Below are positions 46,789-54,376 of a stretch of DNA of 64,000 nucleotides, piece by piece. Positions within the stretch are counted from its first letter, which is position 1, and each line of letters starts with the position of its first letter. The translations under genes and the position numbers were made by a program. This DNA is from Saprospiraceae bacterium (GTDB taxonomy: Bacteria; Bacteroidota; Bacteroidia; Chitinophagales; Saprospiraceae): contig JADKFC010000008.1 of the NCBI GenBank assembly GCA_016717655.1, positions 1 to 64,000 of the forward strand, read 5' to 3'. A model generated the notes under the pieces. It was given only the letters and a program-made list of their open reading frames with translations. It had not been told where the DNA came from and did not search any database.

Positions 46789-47137
46789 CTTGTTGACCTT
46801 GTTGTTTTTTTTCTGCCTTGGCAATGACTTCGTTAAAAATGGCCCCATTGCCTATGTACTTGTCATAGATGCCGTATAGATATTTTCGGAGTTCTCCCTC
46901 TGCTTCCTTGTAGGCGTTGGGAGAAATTTGAAATTGTTCAATGTGGCCGGTGAAAACATAAAAAGCCTTTTCTTTCCACTCCTGCATATTGAAGAGACCG
47001 TAGTTGATGCGGTGGATTTCCGCATAGTCAGCCTGTAGGCGATCAATCTGGTGTTGCTCGTCCCTGATTTGCCAGGCCAGCCAGCAGGATGCCACAAAGG
47101 TCGTTAATACAGGGAGGTACCACCATTTTGAATTCAC
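46769..47137 (-). CDS. Single-pass membrane protein upstream of the PqiA-like gene
   Basis: The 122-residue protein begins with a GTG at 47137. One N-terminal helix (WWYLPVLTTFVASCWLAW) precedes a helical, charged periplasmic region (DEQHQIDRLQADYAEIHRIN, YKEAEGELRKYLYGIYDKYI), which may form a coiled coil. The C-terminus is rich in Gln and Lys (KAEKKQQGQQDV). I do not recognise a family. Its 3' end overlaps the PqiA-like gene by 20 bases, so the two are coupled and probably act together in the membrane. Confidence 0.6.
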   Translation of the reverse strand: MNSKWWYLPVLTTFVASCWLAWQIRDEQHQIDRLQADYAEIHRINYGLFNMQEWKEKAFYVFTGHIEQFQISPNAYKEAEGELRKYLYGIYDKYIGNGAIFNEVIAKAEKKQQGQQDVAQTF

Positions 47138-47276
47138 CGTTATCAGATTTTAATGTGCAAATATAGATGTGCAACCCCAGTAAAACGGAAGAAAATGGCA
47201 AAGGTTGCACCCTTTTTGCGTAAATGTTGTGCTTTAGCCCATGCTCCGACTAACAGAAAATCATCATCTTTGCACC

Positions 47277-48206
47277 ATGGTTTGGAGAGAAGACAGCGTG
47301 GCATACGATCACTTTTGTGCAAGTCACAAGGCGGCGCTGCCTCTATTTTTTCAAGCCGGCTGGTTAAACAGCGTGATCACCCAGGGTGATTGGCGGGCAT
47401 GGGTGGCTTTTGATGAAGACAAAGCCGTTGCCCTGTTTGTAGGTCATTACCGCATAAAATACGGCCTGAAAGCTTTGGTTATGCCCAGGCTTACTCCTTA
47501 TTTTGGCATGTGGATTGCGCCGGGTGAAACACAGGATCTTGAGGGGTTGACTGCCTCCCTGCTTACTACCCTACCCCGGGTATTTTTGACCAGCTTCTGC
47601 CTCAGCCCAATGGTGGAGGATATTTCTGGCTGGAAGGCCAAGGGGTTTCACCACAAAAAAAGAACAACCTATCTCATACAAGGTAAACGCATTGAGGAAT
47701 ATGAAACAAATCGCAGTGCCAAGCTGCAAAACCACCTTAAACATGCTCAGGCAAGACTGCTGGTAGATACCTCTGCCCAAGCTGAAGAACTAGTCCATCT
47801 GGTGCGGGCCAGCTTTGAAAAACAAAACAGAGACCTACCTTATCCCCCAAGCCTTGTACATCAGATATTTGACTGCTCAGCTGCCAATGCAAAAATTACA
47901 CTCGCCAGAGATCCAAACGGAGTGGCCCATGCCGGACTCCTCACCGTAGAGGACGCAACCACCGTGTACAATCTCATTTCGGGCAGAAAAAGCAATGCCA
48001 TAAGGGGAGCCCAAGCCCTGCTTTTGGACAATGCGATTAAAGATGCAATACAAAGGGGTAAAAACTTTGATTTTGAAGGCAGTTCCATTCCCGACATAGC
48101 CTCTTTTTTCAATTCTTTTGGGGGAGAGGTTCATCATTTTTATCACTTGTACCGCTCTGCTTATCGCTGGACCGATGCCCTCTTGCATCTGATCGGAAAA
48201 TATTAA
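47277..48206 (+). CDS. GNAT/FemAB-like acyltransferase
   Basis: From ATG 47277 the protein is 309 residues. The N-terminal half has PLFFQAGWLNSVITQGDWRA and LKALVMPRLTPYFGMWIAPG. The C-terminal half has EELVHLVRASFEKQNRDLPY and DAIQRGKNFDFEGSSIPDIA followed by FFNSFGGE. This fits the GNAT domain of the BioF2-like/FemAB superfamily: the FDFEG-S-x-x-x-x-x-x-FxxxFG motif is characteristic. Such proteins transfer amino acids or acyl groups to cell-wall or lipid precursors; the substrate is unknown. A longer frame from 47241 has no support: a CATCTTTG box lies just before the ATG. Confidence 0.75.
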   Translation: MVWREDSVAYDHFCASHKAALPLFFQAGWLNSVITQGDWRAWVAFDEDKAVALFVGHYRIKYGLKALVMPRLTPYFGMWIAPGETQDLEGLTASLLTTLPRVFLTSFCLSPMVEDISGWKAKGFHHKKRTTYLIQGKRIEEYETNRSAKLQNHLKHAQARLLVDTSAQAEELVHLVRASFEKQNRDLPYPPSLVHQIFDCSAANAKITLARDPNGVAHAGLLTVEDATTVYNLISGRKSNAIRGAQALLLDNAIKDAIQRGKNFDFEGSSIPDIASFFNSFGGEVHHFYHLYRSAYRWTDALLHLIGKY

Positions 48207-48306
48207 GGCAGAATTGCCTAAAAACAAGACCAACATACTCCTTTGATCGACCACTTTTGAAACCGAACAGGGGGCAAGTTTCGTTATGTAAGATAAACAA
48301 GCGAAA

Positions 48307-48585
48307 ATGTCAAAATCAAGATACAAAATTACCGGATTTGCCCGATTTATGTTGTTCATGTTGTTTTTTGTACCTATTGGGTACACAGCCTACCATCTAT
48401 ACGAAGGCAACTCACCTAAAGACGGTTTGAGGGACTTAAAAACAAGTCTTCAAAACTTTAAGAAGAAGCTAAAAGGTGAACAAGTGCAGGAAGAAGATAC
48501 CTTCAGATTGCAGTTACAGCAAAAAGACGAAGAAATTCAAAAACTGAGAGAAGCTTTATTCCAGTGCGAGCAAGGCAAAAGTTAA
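48307..48585 (+). CDS. Small membrane protein with C-terminal coiled coil
   Basis: The 92-residue protein begins with basic residues (MSKSRYKITGFAR), one hydrophobic helix (FMLFMLFFVPIGYTAY), and a heptad-rich hydrophilic end (KDGLRDLKTSLQNFKKKL, FRLQLQQKDEEIQKLREAL). The layout suggests an inner-membrane protein with a coiled coil outside the membrane. I do not recognise a family. Its last four bases overlap the stop of the convergent permease gene. Confidence 0.6.
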   Translation: MSKSRYKITGFARFMLFMLFFVPIGYTAYHLYEGNSPKDGLRDLKTSLQNFKKKLKGEQVQEEDTFRLQLQQKDEEIQKLREALFQCEQGKS

Positions 48586-49610
48586 TTTCTTTCTACTCCG
48601 GCCTTTCCAAACTCATCGATGTACACTTTTATCAAAAGGATGAAGATGGAAAGCATGAGGGGTCCAAAAATTACACCCAGGAAGCCAAAAAGATTGACGC
48701 CAATGATAACCCCAAAGATGGTGATCAGGGGATGGGTGTCGCTCATTCTTTTTTGTAACATAAAGCGGGCAATGTTGTCTACAGATCCAATTACCATCAG
48801 TCCCCAAGCTCCAATGAGGATGCCTGGCCATGTTCTACCCTGCGACATCTCGTAAATGGCCAAAGGCAGCCAGATCAGCATAGAACCAACAACAGGAATC
48901 ACACTGGCTACACCCGTTAATACACCCATGAGCAGATATTCAGAACTGCCAAAAATAAAATAACCCAGCATGCCTACCATGCCCTGCACCAAGGCAACAA
49001 TGGGAATGCCCACCGCATTGCTGTAAATGACCTGTTTGATTTCTTTTAATACTATTGACACATTGGAATGTTTCAAAGGCATGTTGCGCCTCAACCACAA
49101 TTCAATGTCGTTGATTTGAGTGAGCATAAAATAAAGCATGAAATACATGATGGCGAGGTTGCCAAGAATTGACACAGTACCTCCCAGGGTAGACTGTGCC
49201 ATGACCATGAGTTTTTCATTGATGATGGCAATGTTTTTAGCATTCAGGATGTTGAGCTTAAGTTTTTCAACCAGATAAATGTTGATTTGCTCAAAGGTAC
49301 GGGTCACAATTTTAGGATCATTGATTACAGGGCTAAGGGTATCCACAACGATGGAAGCCAGCCATGCCACAGGGAGCACCAGTAAGATCAAGGATACAAA
49401 CATCAGCATCAAAGCAGCTAGGGGTTGTTTCCACTTGTAGTCTACCACCAATCTGATCATCAGATTTCTCATCAATACGTACAAGGTAACCGCCCCAAGG
49501 AAGGCCCCCAGCATAAAAAACATCTCCATGGCAATGGTGATGCCCAAACCAAGCAGTACAGTGATAAATAAAATTTGCCGGATCTTGTTGGGGTGGATTT
49601 GATTCAACAT
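48582..49610 (-). CDS. AI-2E / PerM-family permease
   Basis: The 342-residue protein has about eight helices with the PerM order: VLLGLGITIAMEMFFMLGAF, LMLMFVSLILLVLPVAWLAS, VALVQGMVGMLGYFIFGSSE, SVIPVVGSMLIWLPLAIYEM and a final GFLGVIFGPLMLSIFILLIK. The V-P-x-x-G-x-x-x-x-x-x-P motif after a helix is characteristic. Members include TqsA, YdiK and sodium/proton antiporter-like proteins; the substrate cannot be inferred. Its start is preceded by a strong terminator hairpin 75 bases upstream on the same strand, which suggests transcription control. Confidence 0.87.
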   Translation of the reverse strand: MLNQIHPNKIRQILFITVLLGLGITIAMEMFFMLGAFLGAVTLYVLMRNLMIRLVVDYKWKQPLAALMLMFVSLILLVLPVAWLASIVVDTLSPVINDPKIVTRTFEQINIYLVEKLKLNILNAKNIAIINEKLMVMAQSTLGGTVSILGNLAIMYFMLYFMLTQINDIELWLRRNMPLKHSNVSIVLKEIKQVIYSNAVGIPIVALVQGMVGMLGYFIFGSSEYLLMGVLTGVASVIPVVGSMLIWLPLAIYEMSQGRTWPGILIGAWGLMVIGSVDNIARFMLQKRMSDTHPLITIFGVIIGVNLFGFLGVIFGPLMLSIFILLIKVYIDEFGKAGVERN

Positions 49611-49684
49611 GGAAGTTCTGCCTTTACGGTGTTCAATGACTTGTCACCTACGAAATTAAAGAAATTATTCAGTTTGAGGCAGGT

Positions 49685-49724
49685 AAAAAAAAAGAGACCG
49701 GTCGTTTTCCCCTAGACCGGTCTC
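49685..49724 (-). terminator. Orphan intrinsic terminator or attenuator upstream of the PerM-like gene
   Basis: On the minus strand GAGACCGGTC pairs perfectly with GACCGGTCTC around an 11-base loop and is followed by nine Ts. No minus-strand gene lies upstream of it; the next gene to the right is on the plus strand. It may end a small RNA or act as an attenuator in the permease leader. Confidence 0.75.
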
Positions 49725-50031
49725 AAGTAACAATTGCTTAAGTAAAATCCTTAATAATCTGAACAACCTACCTATGCAGATATCTTGCCAGAATGCCAAT
49801 AATGCCTATACCATTCAGGGTATTTTTAATATTACACTATGTTTTAATCTATATTGTATTATTAATTAATTATTTATATAATTAAAATAATTGATTTGAC
49901 CTAAAAAAGGTGAAAATTGATGGCAGTTAAGATGAGTCTTATCAGCTGAAATCAACTTTACCAGCAAAAAATCCTTAAAAATCATATTTGGAGCTTAAAT
50001 CGGTATCTTTGCCTCAACCATAATAAAGAGC
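49725..50031. other. AT-rich divergent intergenic region
   Basis: No coding frame is supported. The middle (49845-49890) is almost all A and T, with TTAATTAATTA runs. TATCTTTG at 50004-50011 is a -7 box for the GGGP synthase gene. No exact minus-strand TAnnTTTG is seen for the permease leader. Confidence 0.4.
50004..50011 (+). promoter_or_regulatory. -7 box for the GGGP synthase gene
   Basis: TATCTTTG matches TAnnTTTG, 20 bases before ATG 50032. Confidence 0.55.
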
Positions 50032-50799
50032 ATGCAGAACATATATCAGGACTGGCAGGCAGCGAGGCAGACGGGTGATAAAAAATTTGTGGTACTGATT
50101 GATCCCGATAAACTGCGGGTCAGGGAGTTGGAAAAGGTAATAGAACTCTCCATCGCCGGTGGTGTAGATTATTTTTTTATAGGAGGTAGCCTTGTAGTAA
50201 ATGACATGTTGGACCAGGTATTAAAATCGATTCGGGAAAAATGTACGATACCAATGGTCTTGTTTCCCGGCAACAGCTTTCAATTGAGTTACCGGGCTGA
50301 TGCTTTGCTTTTTTTGTCTCTTATATCCGGCAGAAACGCTGAATTGCTTATAGGCAAACACGTCATCACAGCACCCTTCCTCAAAATGAGTCCCCTTGAA
50401 ATCATATCTACGGGTTACATGCTGATAGATGGTGGCATCCAGACCACGGTACAATACATGAGCAATACCACTCCGATTCCTGCCAATAAAGAAGACATAG
50501 CCGTCTGCACGGCCATGGCAGGTGAGCTTTTGGGCTTAAAGATGATTTATATGGATGCGGGCAGTGGTGCTGTCAAACCTGTGCCTGCTGCCATGATCGA
50601 AGCCGTTTCGGGAGCCATCCAGGTTCCTTTGATTGTGGGTGGTGGCATAAAAACGCCAGAAAAAGTAGCAGAAAACTTAAAAAGTGGGGCAGATATTATT
50701 GTTGTGGGCAATGCCATTGAGAGTCGCCCCGAATTAATTGTTGAAATGTCTGCAGCCTTCCGGGAATTTAAGCCGGGAAAATCCTCAGATGCGGTATAA
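50032..50799 (+). CDS. Geranylgeranylglyceryl phosphate synthase family (GGGPS / PcrB-like)
   Basis: The 255-residue TIM-barrel protein has KFVVLIDPDKLRVRELEKVI with the Asp that binds magnesium, VDYFFIGGSLVVNDMLDQVL, PMVLFPGNSFQLSYRADALL, STGYMLIDGGIQTTVQYMSN and IVGGGIKTPEKVAENLKSGA with the phosphate loop. These match GGGP synthase, which joins sn-glycerol-1-phosphate to a polyprenyl diphosphate. It is central to archaeal lipids and present in a bacterial group that includes Bacteroidota, where the product is not known in most hosts. It has its own promoter box and is followed 39 bases later by a CorC-like gene. Confidence 0.9.
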   Translation: MQNIYQDWQAARQTGDKKFVVLIDPDKLRVRELEKVIELSIAGGVDYFFIGGSLVVNDMLDQVLKSIREKCTIPMVLFPGNSFQLSYRADALLFLSLISGRNAELLIGKHVITAPFLKMSPLEIISTGYMLIDGGIQTTVQYMSNTTPIPANKEDIAVCTAMAGELLGLKMIYMDAGSGAVKPVPAAMIEAVSGAIQVPLIVGGGIKTPEKVAENLKSGADIIVVGNAIESRPELIVEMSAAFREFKPGKSSDAV

Positions 50800-50838
50800 A
50801 AACCAAAAATTATTACTTTTGCAAGAATTTTTTTTTGA

Positions 50839-52096
50839 ATGACAACACTGATTTTGCTGTCCCTTTTGATGCTTTTGCTTTCGGCCTTCTTTTCGGGGTC
50901 TGAGATCGCATTTGTGTCAGCTAATAAGTTGGGCATCGAGGTGTTAAAAAACAAGGGCCACGTCAAGGGTAAAATCATTGCCGGGTTTTATGAGCGGCCC
51001 CGCGAATTCCTTTCATCCATGCTGGTGGGCAACAACATTGTGCTGGTGTTGATCACCTTGTTTATGTCAAAACTCATCGAACCCTTGCTGATGCCTTACT
51101 TTGGTGAAGGCAGCTTGGTTTTGCTGTTGAGTGTGACCCTGATCATCACCCTGGTGGTCTTAATTTTTGGAGAATTCCTACCCAAGACCTTTTCTCAGCT
51201 TTATTCCAACGAATACCTTTACCGCTCAGCCCTGACCATCCGATTTTTTATGTGGCTGCTTTATATGCCCACCTGGATTCTAACGGGTGTTTCCAATTTT
51301 ATCATCCGTAAGGTATTAAAAGTGCCGGGTGCCGAAACAGATCCCGTTTTTTCGAGGCATGACCTGGAAGAATACATCAATGAAAACATCTCTCATTCAG
51401 AAGACATAGACCGCGAAATTCTCACCAATGCCCTCAATTTGGGTCAGGTAAAGGTGAGGGATTGTATGATACCGCGAAATGAGATCATTTATGTTTACAA
51501 AACAGATACCATCGATGAATTGGTAGATTTGTTTCGAACCCATAAAATATCTCGCATCATCGTAGTGGATGACGACATTGAAAATGTCGTAGGATATATA
51601 CATCATCAAAAGCTGTTGTATAATCCTGACAAGATCGAAAAGATCGTGTCACCGGTTCAATTTGTGCCGGATGCCATGGGGGTAAAGGACCTCCATGCAG
51701 AAGTTTATCAAAGAGCGCTTCAATATTGCATGCGTGGTGGATGAATACGGAGGCATTGCAGGATTGATAACGCTGGAAGATATTCTGGAAGAAATCTTCG
51801 GAGAAATCGATGACGAACACGATGTAGAAGAGATGACCGAAGAAGTATTATCTGACAACAGTTTTCTTTTTGCCGGAAGATTGGAAGTAGACTATCTCAA
51901 CGAAAAGTACCCGGTTTTGGAATTACCAGAGGGTGATTATCAAACACTGTCAGGCCTGGTGGTCAAAATGGAAGAAACCATTCCTGAACAGGGTGCTGAA
52001 ATTATTATAGGACACAACAAAATCATCGTGGAAAGCGTTAGCGACACCAGGATAGAGAAGATACGAATCATCAGATTGCATGGCGACAATGAGTAG
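50839..52096 (+). CDS. HlyC/CorC (CNNM)-type membrane protein with CBS pair (frameshifted in this sequence)
   Basis: The protein has an N-terminal DUF21 domain with four helices (LLSAFFSGSEIAFVSANKLG, LVVLIFGEFLPKTFSQLYSN), a CBS pair (VRDCMIPRNEIIYVYKTDTI, then ACVVDEYGGIAGLITLEDIL) and a C-terminal CorC_HlyC domain (EGDYQTLSGLVVKMEETIPE). It belongs to the CNNM/CorC family, tied to magnesium or sodium export; in F. johnsoniae a related protein, GldE, supports gliding. The frame breaks at 51691-51695: an extra C in CTCCATG separates VKDL from MQKFIKERFNIAC. The 3' end overlaps the next gene's ATG. No gldD is seen beside it. Confidence 0.87.
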
Positions 52097-53186
52097 AAAA
52101 GGAAGAGGGGTAATTGTGGCGTTGTTCTTGCTGCTTTATGCATTTCATATGAAGGCACAAGAAGCCTCGTGCAACAAGCTGGGGGCCTGGCTGTGGTACC
52201 TGGAGCTGACCAAGTTTAAGGACTATGAGTCACTCGCGGATACCATGCAAAATCTGGGCATCAAAAGAATTTATGTCAAGGTGGCCAATGGGCGGGTAGA
52301 CACCGTTAAGTGGACCGAGCTGGTGGATGCCAGCATTCCCAAAATATTCGAATCAAGAGGTATTGAAGCCTGGGCCTGGTCGTACAACTATCCTGGCAAT
52401 GAAAAACAGCAGGCTGAGGCCCTCTATAAGGCTGCCAAGTCTGGATACAAGGGCTATGTCATCGATGTAGAAGCCCAATTTGATCGCAAGCCCCTGGCTG
52501 CTTCCAAGATGTTTAAGGCCTTCGATGCCGCCAGAGAACGGGCCAGAAAAGACAACTATGCCAAGGATGACTTCTTGTTTTACTGCACTACCTGGGGCAA
52601 TCCCAGAGCGCATTCTTTTCCCATCTCAACCATCAATCAATACGTAGATGGCTTTATGCCCCAAACCTATGTAGAAAACTGGGGCAATGATCACATGCTG
52701 TTTTTGGAAAGCACCATTGACAGGGTCAACGAGGAATACAAAAGCCTGGGGTCTACCAAACCCATCCACCACATTGTATCTACTGAAAAAGGACAGATCT
52801 CACCCAATGAGGTAAACCGTTTCATTACTTATGCAGGCCCTGAAACCAGTGTGTGGCCCATACCCGGTACCAACACATCCATGTTGTTGTGGCATACCTG
52901 GAACCATGTTGAGTGGGACTTCGATTTTTGCAACGACAGTTATGCCAATTATTCCGCTAAACTAAAGCCGGATCCTGATGTAAAAAAAGTGCCCAATAAA
53001 CATGAGATCCATGTCAACGAGCCGGTATCTTCATTGCAGATCCTCAATGCTTCCGGACAAGTGGTTGCCGACATCCTCAATCCCGGCAATGTGATCGACA
53101 TTAGCAACCTGGTAAGGGGCAAATACGTGATGTCAATCCTTACCAATGCAGGTGACAAGGTGGTAAAGATGTTTTCGAAGAAGTAG
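52089..53186 (+). CDS. Secreted TIM-barrel-like protein with T9SS type-A C-terminal domain
   Basis: The protein (365 residues from ATG 52089) has a signal peptide ending AFHMKAQ. A probable TIM-barrel follows with GAWLWYLELTKFKDYESLAD, then LGIKRIYVKVANGRVDTVKW, AWAWSYNYPGNEKQQAEALY and GYKGYVIDVEAQFDRKPLA, which resembles glycoside-hydrolase-like barrels with an acidic end of a strand. The last 75 residues form the sorting domain: VSSLQILNASGQVVADILNP, VRGKYVMSILTNAGDKVVKM and FSKK, a type-A CTD for T9SS export. The substrate is unknown. Its ATG overlaps the CorC-like stop; a second ATG three codons earlier at 52080 is possible. Confidence 0.75.
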   Translation: MSRKGRGVIVALFLLLYAFHMKAQEASCNKLGAWLWYLELTKFKDYESLADTMQNLGIKRIYVKVANGRVDTVKWTELVDASIPKIFESRGIEAWAWSYNYPGNEKQQAEALYKAAKSGYKGYVIDVEAQFDRKPLAASKMFKAFDAARERARKDNYAKDDFLFYCTTWGNPRAHSFPISTINQYVDGFMPQTYVENWGNDHMLFLESTIDRVNEEYKSLGSTKPIHHIVSTEKGQISPNEVNRFITYAGPETSVWPIPGTNTSMLLWHTWNHVEWDFDFCNDSYANYSAKLKPDPDVKKVPNKHEIHVNEPVSSLQILNASGQVVADILNPGNVIDISNLVRGKYVMSILTNAGDKVVKMFSKK

Positions 53187-53386
53187 GAAAGAAGAGGTAC
53201 CCTTAAAAAACGACGGTTTTTAGACTTGGAATTTATCCTCAGAAAGAAGGTGGGTTCTGATTTAATACGTCCAGGAATTTAAGACAAACGAGAGGCCCTC
53301 GCTAAATAGAAAAGCACTTACTTTTTTAAAAAAAATTAGTCTGATTTAGTAAGGTCTCCAAAAAATAATCTGGTTTATTGTAGACT
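53187..53386. other. Intergenic region between the T9SS cargo gene and hicA
   Basis: It contains a short palindrome (TAAAAAACG / CGGTTTTTA near 53203-53222), weak as a terminator. No gene or other repeat is seen. Confidence 0.3.
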
Positions 53387-53575
53387 TTACAAGCTTTCAT
53401 ATTCTTTTACAAATTGTCTGAAATCAATTGAAAGGGTGTCCAAGCAGGTTTCAATATGTAATCTTGGTATCTGTTTTTTCTTTCCTCTGAAAACAACAGG
53501 TCTAGCTAAAGAGCCATCTGGGTAATCCCAAATTTCGTGACTTCCTTTTGTTCGCTTGTGCAATAAGCCTTTCAT
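53387..53575 (-). CDS. HicA-like toxin
   Basis: The 62-residue protein has HKRTKGSHEIWDYPDGSLAR and VVFRGKKKQIPRLHIETCLD, the core of HicA, a small double-stranded-RNA-binding-fold mRNA interferase with a catalytic His in the GSH motif. The family usually has 10-15 more residues at the N-terminus (a helix before the first strand). Upstream codons in this frame hit a stop two codons before the ATG, so the gene is either naturally short or lost bases. The HicB-like gene is 51 bases upstream on the same strand, the order hicB-hicA. Confidence 0.65.
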   Translation of the reverse strand: MKGLLHKRTKGSHEIWDYPDGSLARPVVFRGKKKQIPRLHIETCLDTLSIDFRQFVKEYESL

Positions 53576-53626
53576 TTTTAGCTACTTTTTCCATTTTGCT
53601 GTTTCAAAAATAAGGCTTCCCATATA

Positions 53627-53977
53627 TTATGCATAAACAGGCACTGCGAATTGCTCTTTGTAGGTTTCTATTTTTTTATTAATAAGTTTTTTATCAACAA
53701 CCATTTTTGGTTGATCAAATATAAGAGTTGGCTGCTGTCGTAATTGCCAACCTAGTTTCAACAATTCTTTATCTAGCGTTCTTTTCTTAGTTGTTTCTTC
53801 AATGAAAATAGATAAAACCTCTCCAAATGCCTGTTTCGCATCTTCTTCATCATCACCATAAGATGATAAGTTCAATGCGGGGCAGTAAGAAACCCAAATT
53901 TCTTCCTCTTTGAATAACAAAACGTCAACGTTTACATTTATTTCCTGCAGATATTTTGTTAATAAATTTTTAGCCAT
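53627..53977 (-). CDS. HicB-like antitoxin
   Basis: The 116-residue protein has the RNase H-like N-terminal half of HicB: VDVLLFKEEEIWVSYCPALN and LSSYGDDEEDAKQAFGEVLS, where the sheet binds HicA. The C-terminal half is Lys-rich (FDQPKMVVDKKLINKKIETY) and does not have an obvious helix-turn-helix or ribbon-helix-helix. It is located upstream of the HicA-like gene. The operon lies alone between the T9SS cargo gene and a tRNA, a position typical for horizontally acquired TA pairs. Confidence 0.65.
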   Translation of the reverse strand: MAKNLLTKYLQEINVNVDVLLFKEEEIWVSYCPALNLSSYGDDEEDAKQAFGEVLSIFIEETTKKRTLDKELLKLGWQLRQQPTLIFDQPKMVVDKKLINKKIETYKEQFAVPVYA

Positions 53978-54181
53978 TTTGTTATTGAAATCAACCTTAA
54001 TGAAGAAATATCAAAATTAGTAGCAATTTGGGAATAAAGCAATAGATATTAAAATGTTTGATCCGAAACCAATCTAATTTATAAAATAGAACTGATTAAT
54101 GGTTCCCAACACAAATAATGAAAATACAGTTCCTGAAAGTGTCTATCATTTATCTAATTGAACGCAGTGTTCCTGTAAAAT
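53978..54181. other. Intergenic region upstream of hicB
   Basis: AT-rich; no gene, exact promoter consensus or repeat is clear. It should hold the promoter of the hicB-hicA pair. Confidence 0.3.
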
Positions 54182-54216
54182 AAAAAAACCGCTCACAACT
54201 GAATGTAAGCGGTTTT
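54182..54216 (-). terminator. Intrinsic terminator after the tRNA gene
   Basis: AAAACCGCT and AGCGGTTTT (plus 54185-54193 and 54208-54216) form a nine-base-pair stem followed by T residues on the minus strand, ten bases after the tRNA 3' end. Confidence 0.8.
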
Positions 54217-54224
54217 ACCTTGGG

Positions 54225-54298
54225 TAGCGTGGGGGAGGCTTGAACTCCCGACCTTGCGATTATGAATCGCACGCTCTAACCAACTGAGCTACCGCGCC
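54225..54298 (-). tRNA. tRNA with CAT anticodon, probably elongator tRNA-Met
   Basis: The minus strand folds as a cloverleaf: acceptor GGCGCGG, D arm GCTC-AGTTGGTTA-GAGC, anticodon arm TGCGA-TTCATAA-TCGCA (CAT, plus 54262-54264), T arm GGGAG-TTCAAGC-CTCCC, then CCACGCT and discriminator A. The anticodon stem lacks the three G-C pairs of initiator tRNA. Pairs 4-69 and 5-68 are not the C-G pairs expected in lysidine-containing tRNA-Ile2, so elongator Met is preferred. Pair 5-68 is C-A, a mismatch, and 1-72 is G-U. No CCA is encoded (ACC follows). Confidence 0.88.
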
Positions 54299-54376
54299 AT
54301 GGACTTCCTTTTTTAAGGAGTTGCAAAATTAGCACTTATTCCGGAATTATACAAGTGAAAATTACAGAAAGCAGGC

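Noticed and set aside
49845..49890. AT-rich stretch as a replication origin.
   Set aside because: No DnaA boxes, no dnaA or dnaN gene nearby.
50032..50799. GGGP synthase as a recent transfer from archaea.
   Set aside because: Bacteroidota have their own group of this family, codon use looks like the neighbours and a Bacteroidota promoter box precedes it.
53203..53222. Palindrome TAAAAAACG / CGGTTTTTA as the terminator of the T9SS cargo gene.
   Set aside because: The stem is weak, almost all A-T, and the T-run belongs to the stem itself.
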